DNA from: Acidobacteria bacterium UBA2161
Lineage (GTDB): Bacteria > Acidobacteriota > Vicinamibacteria > Vicinamibacterales > UBA823
DNA length: 64,000 nucleotides
Assembly: GCA_002328835.1 (NCBI GenBank)
Contig: DCWN01000007.1
Location: 41,716-105,715, forward strand
Reading direction: 5' to 3'
Positions 17,270 through 27,883 of the stretch are shown one piece after another. Below the pieces are notes generated by a model, which did not search any database, was not told where the DNA came from, and saw nothing but the letters and a program-made list of their open reading frames with translations. Numbering within the stretch: the first letter of the stretch is position 1; the number at the start of each line of letters is the position of its first letter. A program made the translations under genes and the position numbers.

Positions 17270-18670
17270 ATGGCCAAGGACATACCCAGGACCGATGACC
17301 CGCACGAGCTCTCACGACGGCAGTTCATCCGGACGACCGGCGGTGTCGTCACCGGATCGCTCCTGGCCGCGCCCGTCGTGTCGTCCGCCAGCGAACGCGT
17401 GCCACCGCCGCCGCAAGCTCAGGGCCCACGGAAGCGGATTGCGCTGGTCGGCACCGGCATCCGCGGCATCAGCATGTGGGGCCGTGAGGTCATGGCCGGC
17501 TCCGCCGACGCCGTGGAGTACGTCGGCCTCTGCGACATCAATCCGGGCCGCCTCGCATTCGCGAAAGGGCACATCGGCGTCGACTGTCCGACGTTCACCG
17601 ACTTCGACCGGATGCTGGTCGAGGCCCGGCCCGAGACCGTCATCGTGACGACGGTCGACGCGACGCACGACCAGTTCATCGTCGCGGCGATGGAGGCCGG
17701 CTGCGACGTCATCACCGAGAAGCCGCTCACGACCGACGAGGTGAAGTGCCAGGCGATCCTCGACGCGCAGCAGCGGACCGGCCGCGACATCGTCGTCACG
17801 CACAACTACCGCTACGCACCGCATCGCGCGCGGATGAAGCAGCTGTTGATGGATGGTCGAATCGGCCGCGTGACATCGGTCGATTTCCACTGGTATCTCG
17901 ACGTCTACCACGGTGCCGACTACTTCCGCCGATGGCACGGCAAGGAACGGTTCTCGGGGACGCTGTTCGTCCACAAGGCCTGCCATCACTTCGACCTGCT
18001 CAACTGGTGGCTCGATTCCGACCCGGCGCAGGTCTACGCCAACGGCGCGCTGGAGTACTACGGATCGAACAACGACTTCCGTCACACGCAGTGCCGCGGC
18101 TGCCCGCATCAGGATGGCTGCGAGCACTACTGGGACATCACCGCGAACGAGACGCTCACCCGGCTGTACGTCGACAACGAGCAGCACGACGGCTACATTC
18201 GCGACGGCTGCGTCTGGGACGAGGCAATCGACATCTTCGACAAGATGGGCGCGCAGATCCGCTACGCCAACGGCGTGCAGGTGAGCTACTCGTGCACGAC
18301 CTATTCGCCCTACGAGGGCTACCGGATCGCGTTCAACGGCACGGAGGGGCGGCTCGAAGCCTGGATCAAGGAACGGCAGCCGTGGGAGGAAGCGCCAGCG
18401 GACGAGATCCGGCTGACCGACAACTTCGGACAGACCGAGATCGTCCGGATCGAACACGGTGACGGCGGCCACGGCGGCGGCGACATCCGGCTGCACGACC
18501 GGCTGTTCCGCACACCCGACGCGCCCGATCCGCTGCAGCAGGCCGCGGGCTTCCGGGACGGCGCCATGGCGGTGTTGATAGGTGTCGCGGCGCGACAGAG
18601 CGCACGCGGCGGGCAGCCCGTGGAGATCGCCAGCCTGACGTCGCTCACGCCGGAAGCCGTGCGGCCATAG
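17270..18670 (+). CDS. Tat-exported Gfo/Idh/MocA-family oxidoreductase
   Basis: 466 residues from the ATG at 17270 with GGAAGGA upstream. The leader SRRQFIRTTGGVVTGSLLAA is a clear twin-arginine signal, so NAD(P) is inserted before export. The Rossmann motif is IALVGTGIRG (57-66) and the EKPLT signature lies at 150-154. A substrate-side motif, HKACHHFDLLNWW, contains the catalytic His region. An extra Cys cluster, CRGCPHQDGC, lies in the C-terminal domain and could bind a metal. Family members in similar clusters act on glycosides or 3-keto sugars, using tightly bound cofactor. It follows the esterase lipoprotein in one probable operon. Confidence 0.88.
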   Translation: MAKDIPRTDDPHELSRRQFIRTTGGVVTGSLLAAPVVSSASERVPPPPQAQGPRKRIALVGTGIRGISMWGREVMAGSADAVEYVGLCDINPGRLAFAKGHIGVDCPTFTDFDRMLVEARPETVIVTTVDATHDQFIVAAMEAGCDVITEKPLTTDEVKCQAILDAQQRTGRDIVVTHNYRYAPHRARMKQLLMDGRIGRVTSVDFHWYLDVYHGADYFRRWHGKERFSGTLFVHKACHHFDLLNWWLDSDPAQVYANGALEYYGSNNDFRHTQCRGCPHQDGCEHYWDITANETLTRLYVDNEQHDGYIRDGCVWDEAIDIFDKMGAQIRYANGVQVSYSCTTYSPYEGYRIAFNGTEGRLEAWIKERQPWEEAPADEIRLTDNFGQTEIVRIEHGDGGHGGGDIRLHDRLFRTPDAPDPLQQAAGFRDGAMAVLIGVAARQSARGGQPVEIASLTSLTPEAVRP

Positions 18671-18734
18671 CCGTGGGTCGCGGGTTCACCGGTTCAGACA
18701 CGCACAGACCGCGCCCTTCCGGCGACGATCGACC

Positions 18735-20549
18735 CTACGGCTCGGAACCCAGCGCGAACGAGAGAATATTCGGCCCGGCGGCAACGGCGACATGCTGCCG
18801 CCCGTCGAACATGTAGGTCATCGGCGACGCCTTCCAGACGGCGTTGGTCGGAAAGCTCCAGAGCGGCTCACCCGTCGCGGCATCGACCGCCGCGAACGCA
18901 CCCGAATCCTCACCGAAGAAGACGAGGCCGCCGGCCGTCGCCAGCGTGCCGCCCCAGGAATTCGCCGGACCGACCTGCGGCAGTGCCCAGGCGATCTCCC
19001 CGGTTGCGATGTCGATGGCGCGAAGAATCTTCTGCGGCGGCTCGTCGCGCACGCTTCGTGTCGAGCCCCCGTAGTACGAACGGCCGGCCTCCCACTCCTC
19101 GGGTGTCCGGGTGAAGACGTTGCAGTGCTCGAGGGTCTGCACGTAGTAGAGCCCGGTCTCGGGATGAAACGACGTCGAGAACCAGTTGGTCGCGCCCTGC
19201 ACTGCGGGGCAGACCGTCGTCCCCTCGGCCGACGGCGTCTGATCCGGGTTCAGCACCGGCCGACCATCAGCGCCGATCCCGCTGGCCCAGGTCAGCTTCT
19301 CCACGAACGGCTCGGCGAGCAGCAGCTCACCGTCGGTCCGGTCGAGGACGTAGAAGAAGCCGTTCCGGTTCGCGTGCAGCAACAACCGCCTCGGCGCCCC
19401 CTTCCACTCGCGATCGACGAGGACCGGCGGCTGCTGGGCATCCCAGTCCCAGAGGTCGTGCGGCGTGTACTGGTAGTGCCAGCGCAACTCCCCGGTCGAT
19501 CGTTCCAGCGCCAGGACCGAATCGGAGTACAGGTTGTCGCCCTGCCGCTCAGCGCCGTCGTAGTCGGGGCATGGGTTGCCGGTCGGCCAGTACAGGAGAT
19601 CGAGGTCCGGGTCGTACGTGCCGGTGAGCCAGGTGGCGGCGCACGGGTGGTCGATCGCCGAGCCGCTCCAGGTCTCGGAGCCCGGCTCGCCTCGCGCCGG
19701 CACCGTCCAGAAGCGCCAGACCTCGCGGCCATCGGCGAGATCGAAGGCGGCGAGAAAGCCGCGAACCCCTTCGTCGCCGCCCGAGGTGCCCGACACGACT
19801 AGGTCGCCGACGACGAGCGGCGCCGAGGTGGCGCCGTAGTTCTGCTGCCAGTCGGCCATCTCGGTTTCCCAGAGCAGCGTGCCGGTGAAGCGGTCGAGGG
19901 CGATCAGATGCGCGTGGTCGGTGATCATGAATAGTCGCCGACCCGCGACGGCGACTCCGCGGTTGATCCCGACGGAGGCGTCGCCCACCAGCCCCTCCGT
20001 CCGCGGGCGGCGGTAGCTCCAGAGTTCGCGCCCGCTCCCGGCATCGAGGGCGTACGCCTCGTTGGCGTCGGTGACGTACATGACGCCGTCGACGACGACC
20101 GGCGTCACCTGGAGCCGCCGTCCTCCGGCCACGGGAAAGACCCAGCTCGGCGTGAGCCGTGACACCGACGACGGGTCGATCTGATCGAGGTTGCTGAACC
20201 GGTTGCCGCGAACATCGCCGTTGTAGGTCGGCCAGTCGGTATCGGAGATCACGACGCGGTAGCGTTCGCCGGCGGCGCGCAAGAGGCGGATCGTCGGAGC
20301 ATCATCCGCACCGCCACCGTCCACGAGCAGCTGCAATTCGGTGGTACTCCCGTTGAGGCGACGGCCGGAGAGCTGGCGGCCGTCGGTCGTCTCGACGGTC
20401 ACGCGCGGTCGCGCACTGCCCTGCGGTGTCTGGTCGACGGTTCCGGGACTGACGGGTGCAGACGCACCGCCCGCCGAGACCGGCCACCAGGCCAGGACGG
20501 CCAGCGCGCTCAAGCCCGCACACATCCGCGATCGTCTGAGACGCATCAT
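18735..20549 (-). CDS. Exported PQQ-binding quinoprotein alcohol-dehydrogenase-like protein
   Basis: About 604 residues. The ATG at 20549 (or 20546) begins MRLRRSRMCAGLSALAVLAW, a signal peptide; no strong ribosome site is visible. A short N-terminal domain (~30-100) containing VETTDGRQLSGRRLNGSTTE precedes WPTYNGDVRGNRFSNLDQID, the start of the quinoprotein propeller. Motifs typical of methanol or alcohol-dehydrogenase-type quinoproteins follow: LIALDRFTGTLLWETEM, WLTGTYDPDLDLLYWPTGNP and GATNWFSTSFHPETGLYY. There is no cytochrome domain. It diverges from the lactonase gene with only 25 nt between starts, so the promoters overlap. Likely oxidises an alcohol or sugar alcohol in the periplasm. 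Confidence 0.85.
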   Translation of the reverse strand: MMRLRRSRMCAGLSALAVLAWWPVSAGGASAPVSPGTVDQTPQGSARPRVTVETTDGRQLSGRRLNGSTTELQLLVDGGGADDAPTIRLLRAAGERYRVVISDTDWPTYNGDVRGNRFSNLDQIDPSSVSRLTPSWVFPVAGGRRLQVTPVVVDGVMYVTDANEAYALDAGSGRELWSYRRPRTEGLVGDASVGINRGVAVAGRRLFMITDHAHLIALDRFTGTLLWETEMADWQQNYGATSAPLVVGDLVVSGTSGGDEGVRGFLAAFDLADGREVWRFWTVPARGEPGSETWSGSAIDHPCAATWLTGTYDPDLDLLYWPTGNPCPDYDGAERQGDNLYSDSVLALERSTGELRWHYQYTPHDLWDWDAQQPPVLVDREWKGAPRRLLLHANRNGFFYVLDRTDGELLLAEPFVEKLTWASGIGADGRPVLNPDQTPSAEGTTVCPAVQGATNWFSTSFHPETGLYYVQTLEHCNVFTRTPEEWEAGRSYYGGSTRSVRDEPPQKILRAIDIATGEIAWALPQVGPANSWGGTLATAGGLVFFGEDSGAFAAVDAATGEPLWSFPTNAVWKASPMTYMFDGRQHVAVAAGPNILSFALGSEP

Positions 20550-20574
20550 TGATGTAGGCCGATGTTGGCATACG

Positions 20575-21615
20575 ATGGCGATGATGACCAAGTGGCCTGC
20601 CGCCACCCTGCTCCTGGTCGTGGCCGCGTGCGCCGGCGGCTGCGGCGCCGAGCCGGAGTCCGCCGATCCCGCCGCCGAGACGACCACGATGGTAGACGAC
20701 GATGCCGGTTCGATTCTGAGACTTCACCGCGTGCTCGACGCGATCGTGTCCCCGACGGCGCGCATCGAGAAGATAGCCGACGGCCTCGCCTTCACCGAGG
20801 GGCCGGTCTGGGTCCGCCGGGACGGCGGCTACCTCCTCTTCAGCGACATTCCGGCCAACGCCATCTACAAGTGGACCGCCGGCGGCGAGCTGACCGAGTT
20901 CCTCCGTCCGGTCTTCGACGGGGAGGGCGACTCGGTTGGATCGAACGGCCTGACCGTCGACGCCGAGGGGCGACTCGTCCTGATGGAGCACGGCAACCGG
21001 CACGTCAGCCGGCTCGAAGCCGACGGCACCCGGACCGTCCTCGCCGACCGCCACGCGGGGCAACGGTTCAACAGCCCCAACGACGGCGCCTACCACTCGA
21101 ACGGCTGGCTCTACTTCACCGACCCGCCCTACGGGCTGCCGGGCGGCGACGATGACCCGGCCAAGGAACTCGACTTCAGCGGCATCTACCGGCTCGGACC
21201 GAACGGCGAAGTGGAGCTGCTGAACCGGAAGCAGACCCGCCCGAACGGGCTCGCCTTCTCACCTAGCGAGACGACACTCTACGTCGCCAACTCCGACGCC
21301 GAGCGGAGGTTGTGGATCGCCTACGGCGTGCTGGAGGACGGCACGCTCGATGACGGGCGGGTCTTCTTCGACGTCACCGGCGACCCGGCGCCCGGCAACC
21401 CCGACGGCCTCAAGGTCGATCGAGCGGGCAACGTCTTCACGACCGGCCCGGGCGGCGTCTGGATCTTCGATCCGGCCGGGACGCACCTGGGAACGATTCA
21501 GCCTCCGGAGGTACCGGCGAACGTCGCGTGGGGCGACGATGGCTCGACGCTCTACATCACGGCGCGCACTAGCCTCTACCGGGTCGTCCTGACGACCCAG
21601 GGCATCATCCCCTGA
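20575..21615 (+). CDS. SMP-30/gluconolactonase lipoprotein
   Basis: 346 residues. The ATG at 20575 leads to LLLVVAACAGGC, a lipobox. The SMP-30/gluconolactonase propeller is recognised by ADGLAFTEGPVWVRRDGGYL with its metal-binding Glu, then LLFSDIPANAIYKW, FNSPNDGAYHSNGWLYFTDP and RPNGLAFSPSETTLYVANSD. These supply the Glu, Asn and Asp ligands for Ca2+ or Zn2+. It hydrolyses sugar lactones, which are the direct products of PQQ sugar dehydrogenases. Its divergent pairing with a quinoprotein gene supports a periplasmic oxidation-lactonase pathway (inference). Confidence 0.88.
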   Translation: MAMMTKWPAATLLLVVAACAGGCGAEPESADPAAETTTMVDDDAGSILRLHRVLDAIVSPTARIEKIADGLAFTEGPVWVRRDGGYLLFSDIPANAIYKWTAGGELTEFLRPVFDGEGDSVGSNGLTVDAEGRLVLMEHGNRHVSRLEADGTRTVLADRHAGQRFNSPNDGAYHSNGWLYFTDPPYGLPGGDDDPAKELDFSGIYRLGPNGEVELLNRKQTRPNGLAFSPSETTLYVANSDAERRLWIAYGVLEDGTLDDGRVFFDVTGDPAPGNPDGLKVDRAGNVFTTGPGGVWIFDPAGTHLGTIQPPEVPANVAWGDDGSTLYITARTSLYRVVLTTQGIIP

Positions 21616-23013
21616 GGTATCACGCATTCGGAACCGTCCTACGGAGCCGGAACGCGCGCCTTCAACTCTTCTACCCAGTTACGGACGACGATCACCTCGG
21701 CGGCGTTCTCGCTCGGCGAGACGTCCTTCATCATCAGGAATCGACCGTCAGGAGCCACCGCGTACTCGGCCTGCAGGGGCGCGACATCGCTGGTCGCGAG
21801 CACATATGGGGCGTCGAACAGACGCACGGCCGGGCCGGCCGAGAACCCGTCGGCGGCGTCGATCCGCACCGCCATCATCGCACCGTCGCCACGAAAGTAG
21901 AGTTCCCGGCTGTCGGGCGACCATTGAGGCGACATGCCGGCCCCAACCGACCAGCGTCCGTCCTCCACGTCCGGAAACGGACGGACCCAGATCTGCCATT
22001 GGCCCGATTCGTTCGACTGGTAGGCGATCCAGCGTCCATTCGGAGAGACGGCGGGTCGAGTTTCCGCGTAGGGTTCCTGAAGGACGAGCTCTGGTGTCCG
22101 ATCCCCATCGATCGACAGCTTCCAGATGTCGGAACTCGTCTCCGAACTCTCCTCGGTGAAGACGATGAGACCGTCGCGCGTCCAGGAATAGGGCGCGGAG
22201 CGCCTGATGGTCTCGGTCAGCCGCTCCACGTCTCCGGTGCCGTCGGTGGCTCGAGCGAACAGGTTGCCCGTGCCGGTCTCGCGACTTGACCAGAAGACGA
22301 TTCGCTCGCCGTTGGGAGACCAGACCGGATAGCCGTCGACCGCGGGATCGAACGTGAGCCTAGAGGTCGCACCCGATCGGAGGTCATGGATATGAGCGTC
22401 CATGTTCTCCGGATCCATGATGTGAAAGCCGATTTGTTCGCCGTCTGGAGACGCGCGAGGGAACCAGTACGGGCGCGGCTCGATGTCGAGCCGTTCCTCC
22501 TGACCATCCCGGGCGACCCAGTAGAGCGAGCGGTTGGGCCATTCCCCAGATCCGCCCGTAACGTACACGAGCGACCCATTCACCGACAGGTCGAACATCG
22601 GTGAGAGAAAGGGGACCGCGCCAGCAAGGTTCGCGAGCGCCACCGATTCACCGACCACCGGTGCCCGATCGACGTCCAGCGCGACCGCCCAGAGCGTCCC
22701 ATCCTGCTCGAAGACGAGATGACCCGAAGGCGATACCCGCGCGAGGCGCCCGGTGATGAGAAGAACGGGCTCACCCCCACCCGGAGGATGCAGGAACACC
22801 GAGGAGGAACCTCGGGTCTGGCCGATCGAGACAAACCCTCTTCCGCCTGGAATCGCGGCCGCGTCTCTGTGGGCGATCTCTTCTCCGTTCTCCGTCGCCG
22901 GGATGACCGGTGATGGCTCGCCCCCAGACGCCATCACGCGCAAGAGCCTGAACCCAGCCAGGCCGATCACACCAAAGACGATCGAACCGTCCTCGAGCCA
23001 GGCTCCGCTCGGA

Positions 23014-24528
<1,515 letters not shown>

Positions 24529-24556
24529 CCTGTTCTACGCAGCGGGGCCAGCACTG

Positions 24557-25321
24557 TTACAGGCTCGGGCCGGCCGGCGGCGTGAGGGCCGTGATCAGGT
24601 CGTTCAGCTCATCGTCGATCATCCGTCCCTCCTGCACCGTCTCCGCGACGATCTCGCGTAGCCGAGCGCGCCAGCGTGCCCGCAGCCGTGAAAGCGCCGT
24701 GCGCAAGGCGGCTTCGCTCTGATCGAGCCGCTGGGACAGCTCGCCGTACGGCACGCCTCCCGGGTCGTAGCCGAGATAGCCCTTCAGCGCGTCGAACAAC
24801 TCGGCTCGGTCGCGTGCGTCGTACTGCGTTCGCAGGTCGTCGACGGCGCGGGCGAGCAGGCCGAGGGCCCAGCGCCGCTCGTAGATCGCCTCTGGCGTGA
24901 GCGTGTCCGCCGGCTCGATCCGGTAGCGATCTTCCGCGTCTCGGTAGTCGATCGAAACCAGCTCCACGTCGCCACCCCGCTTCACGGCCGCCTGGCGGCG
25001 CCACTCGCTGGCCAGAAAGTTCTTCATCGATGTCAGCAGGAAGCTACGAAACCGCCCGCGCGCCGGGTCGGCCGCTTTCAGATCGTTCTTCTCGAGCAGC
25101 TTGGCGAAAAAGGCCTGGGTCAGATCGCGGGCAGCGTCGGCGTCGTGCCCGCGACGACGCACGAAGACGTAGAGCGGATACCAGTAGTCGGCGCACAGTT
25201 CGGCCAGCGCGCGGTCGGCCTGCGCCGAGCGATCGCCGCCCGCGGCGAGCACCACGCTCCAGTGTGTGGTGGCGAACTGCCGCTGGCCCGCACCCGTGTC
25301 GTCGTCGCTCTGCGTCGGCAT
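24557..25321 (-). CDS. ECF-type RNA polymerase sigma factor linked to a Ser/Thr kinase
   Basis: 254 residues. It begins with FATTHWSVVLAAG, characteristic of an ECF group common in Acidobacteriota, Planctomycetota and Verrucomicrobiota. Region 2 contains CADYWYPLYVFVRRRGHDAD and ARDLTQAFFAKLLE with core-polymerase contacts. Region 4 is GVPYGELSQRLDQSEAALRT with the helix-turn-helix. No anti-sigma gene is adjacent; the downstream neighbour is the zinc-ribbon kinase at 24528. In sigma groups of this kind (for example ECF43/EcfP of Vibrio) control is by kinase phosphorylation instead of an anti-sigma factor. The match of this protein to a specific ECF group was not tested. Confidence 0.9.
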   Translation of the reverse strand: MPTQSDDDTGAGQRQFATTHWSVVLAAGGDRSAQADRALAELCADYWYPLYVFVRRRGHDADAARDLTQAFFAKLLEKNDLKAADPARGRFRSFLLTSMKNFLASEWRRQAAVKRGGDVELVSIDYRDAEDRYRIEPADTLTPEAIYERRWALGLLARAVDDLRTQYDARDRAELFDALKGYLGYDPGGVPYGELSQRLDQSEAALRTALSRLRARWRARLREIVAETVQEGRMIDDELNDLITALTPPAGPSL

Positions 25322-25436
25322 CAGGTACTACGCAACGCGGGTGGACGCGTTGCAGCTCGACGCCGATTGTCGTTCAGAACGTCCGGCCGGAGGGGAAAAA
25401 GAGGCCAAGTGTCCGAGAGCGAGTTCAGACGTCGGT

Positions 25437-25735
25437 AGTACAAGAGTGAAGCCCGTCCGGAGAAGGCCCGGACGGGCTCGAAGTGCATCGCGATGAAGGT
25501 GGGCTCGGGCGACCGGATCGTCATGTACACCGACGGCATCCTCGAGCCGACCAATCGTGAAGGTGTGTTCTTCGACCCCGAGCGACTACGAGCGTTCCTC
25601 GCCGAGCGTCACGAACTCTCGGCCGAGCGCCTCAACGCCGTCCTGCTGGAACCCCTGAGCGATTGGAGTAGTCGTCACCCGGCCTCAGGCGGCTACGAGG
25701 ATGACCTCACGTTGGTGGCTGCAAGCGTCGAGTGA
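25437..25735 (+). pseudogene. C-terminal fragment of a PP2C/SpoIIE-type phosphatase
   Basis: The frame is open from 25437; an ATG at 25493 would give 80 residues. The piece GSGDRIVMYTDGILEPTNRE is the conserved acidic metal-site motif of SpoIIE/PP2C phosphatases, and GGYEDDLTLVAASVE is the terminal DD(L/I)T motif. The N-terminal two thirds, including the first metal-binding Asp motif, is missing, and the junction lies at or just after a strong hairpin (25450-25478). It is a remnant. With the nearby kinase fragments, it hints at a former phospho-signalling locus. Confidence 0.6.
25450..25478. repeat. Perfect 11-bp inverted repeat
   Basis: AGCCCGTCCGG / CCGGACGGGCT with a 7-nt loop (AGAAGGC). 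It sits exactly where similarity to the phosphatase family begins, between the sigma-factor start and the phosphatase fragment. No T-run follows on either strand, so an intrinsic terminator is not obvious; it may be a dispersed palindrome or a recombination scar. Confidence 0.5.
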
Positions 25736-25755
25736 GGGGCTAAGCCCAGCGTGGG

Positions 25756-27861
25756 TCACGAACCATCGCTGGTTGTCTCGTTCGTCTTGTCGTTTTCTTC
25801 CTCGTCGCTGTCCTCGACGGGGCGCTCCCACGGCGTCCACTCCTCGCCCAGGACGTGCTGCTGCATCCAGCGGAGCTCCTCGACGTCGCGCGTGCGCTGA
25901 TGTCGCGGCTCGCGGAAGCCGTGCGGTTCGCGGGCGAACCTGATGTAGCGGACCGGCGCCTTGCCGATGTCCTTGATCGCCGTGAAGAACATCATGCTCT
26001 GTTGCTCGGTGTCGGTCGTGTCGTTGATACCGTGGATGAGCAGTGTGGCCGTCGTAATGTTCGCGGCGTGGGTGAGCGCGCTCTGGTTGCGCCACTCCTC
26101 CGGGTTCTCCCACGGCGTGCCGCCGATATGCCAGAGCCTGACGTCGTTGTTGAAGCCGGGCCCGTACTCGGATGTCCAGTCGTAGACGCCGGCCCCTATC
26201 GACGCCGCCTTGAACCGGTTGGTCTGCGTGATCGTCCAGCCCCCGAGGATGCCGCCGTAGCTCCACCCCTTCACGGCCATCCGGTCCGGATCGACGACAC
26301 CGTCCTCGATGAGCCGATCGACACCGGTCATCAGATCCCAGTAGTCGCCGAAGCCGATGCCGTCACCCTCGGCGACGGTGTTGCCCTCGCGCAGGTGGTC
26401 GGTGTATCCGCTGCTGCCGCGCACGTTGGGCGAGAGCGAGGCGTAGCCGAGGCCGGCGTAGATGTGGTAACTCGGGCGCCAGCGGTTGGAGAACGACCCG
26501 GCCGGCCCGCCATGGATGTTCAGGACCAGCGGCACACGCTCGCCCTCCGCGTAGCCGGGCGGCAGGTGGAACAGCCCTTCGATGGTGAAGTCATCCCGGC
26601 TCTTCCAGTCGATGACGCGCATCTCGGCGAGCTGCCACTCCTTGACCTGCGGGTTCGCGTCGGTCAGGCGCACCGGCTCCGAGCCATCCAGCCGACCGAC
26701 CCAGAGATCCGACGGCGTGCGATAGTCGGTCAGTGAGTAGACGTAGGTGGATCGGTCGGCCGAGAATGACGGCGCCACGAGCGTCCCCTTCACCTCGGTC
26801 AGCTGCCGCACGTTTCCGGAGTCGACGTCGATCGCGAAGAGGTTCGTGTTCGTCGCCTGCTGCCCGCTGAAATAGATCGTCTTCGCGTCGGGGCTCCAGA
26901 CCGGGTTCCTGGGCGTTCCCTCGAACGCGCTGGAGAGGAACCGATGCTCCTCGAGCGTCGGGTCGAGCAGCCAGAGCTTGGTGTTCCGATTCATCCACCG
27001 TCGATCGTCGGCCGCCGTGTACAGGATGCCCGAGCCGTCGGGCGTCCAGGAGACCCCGCTCTCGGGCGCGCGGTTCGTCGTGAGCTGGGTGAGTTCGCCC
27101 GTCTCGACGTCGGCCAGATGGATCTCGTACAGATAGGCGTCGTTCCGCCGATTCTGGGAGCGCGCGGTGAGCGCGAGGCGCTGACCGTCGGGAGAGATGT
27201 CCCAGCTGCCGATGATGACCTCCGCGTCGGTGATCTGGCGCTCCTCCTTCGACGCGATGTCGAACACCCAGAGGTTGCTCCAGTTGCTCGCCGTCTGCCC
27301 GTTGGGGCCCTCATCGACGAAGATGGCGTCGGCGCCCTTCTTCTCCTCCTTCTCGACCTCCTCCGACTTCTCGTCGGTCGCCTGGAAGAAGATCGCCGAA
27401 CTGTCGTGCGCCCAGCGATAGCGGGCGATGCTGGTCGCATGCTCCGTCAGCTGCAACGCTTCGCCGCCGGCGGTGCGCATCAGGAAGATCTGCTGCTGCC
27501 GGCCGCTGTCGCCGTCCCCGTTTCCGGCATCGCCGCCCACAGCCCGCCGGAACGTCAGGAATGCCCCGTCGGGTGAGAACTGGAACTGGCTGCCACCCTC
27601 CTCGCCGATAAACCGGAACGCCTCACCGCCGTCGGCGGGCGCGCGCCAGTACTCGGTCTCGTACTCGTTCTCATCCCAGTTCAGCGTGCGTCTCGAGTAG
27701 ATCACCCAGCTGCCATCCGGCGACATGAGCGGATCGGAGATCTGCACCATGTCCATGGCGTCGTCCACCGTCATCGGCCGGCGTCCGTCCTGTGCAGCCG
27801 CGGGCCCGGCGGCCAAGAGCGTCAGCAGGGCCAGGAAGGACCCCAGAGTTCCAGTGCGCAT
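25756..27861 (-). CDS. Exported S9 peptidase (prolyl oligopeptidase/acylaminoacyl type)
   Basis: 701 residues. GGAGGGG precedes the ATG at 27861; longer in-frame versions have no ribosome site. The signal segment is LGSFLALLTLLAAGPAAAQ. An N-terminal WD40/PD40-like propeller (~35-440) carries SPDG motifs, and the catalytic domain has Ser534 in GWSYGG, Asp614 in HGINDTTD and His647 in REPHGF. The C-terminal tail is acidic (EDSDEEENDKTNETTS). It resembles the S9C family of exported dipeptidyl or oligopeptidases in Acidobacteriota. It may be co-transcribed with the upstream sulfatase (23 nt gap). Confidence 0.9.
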   Translation of the reverse strand: MRTGTLGSFLALLTLLAAGPAAAQDGRRPMTVDDAMDMVQISDPLMSPDGSWVIYSRRTLNWDENEYETEYWRAPADGGEAFRFIGEEGGSQFQFSPDGAFLTFRRAVGGDAGNGDGDSGRQQQIFLMRTAGGEALQLTEHATSIARYRWAHDSSAIFFQATDEKSEEVEKEEKKGADAIFVDEGPNGQTASNWSNLWVFDIASKEERQITDAEVIIGSWDISPDGQRLALTARSQNRRNDAYLYEIHLADVETGELTQLTTNRAPESGVSWTPDGSGILYTAADDRRWMNRNTKLWLLDPTLEEHRFLSSAFEGTPRNPVWSPDAKTIYFSGQQATNTNLFAIDVDSGNVRQLTEVKGTLVAPSFSADRSTYVYSLTDYRTPSDLWVGRLDGSEPVRLTDANPQVKEWQLAEMRVIDWKSRDDFTIEGLFHLPPGYAEGERVPLVLNIHGGPAGSFSNRWRPSYHIYAGLGYASLSPNVRGSSGYTDHLREGNTVAEGDGIGFGDYWDLMTGVDRLIEDGVVDPDRMAVKGWSYGGILGGWTITQTNRFKAASIGAGVYDWTSEYGPGFNNDVRLWHIGGTPWENPEEWRNQSALTHAANITTATLLIHGINDTTDTEQQSMMFFTAIKDIGKAPVRYIRFAREPHGFREPRHQRTRDVEELRWMQQHVLGEEWTPWERPVEDSDEEENDKTNETTSDGS

Positions 27862-27883
27862 GATCCCCTCCAGTCGAACGGGT

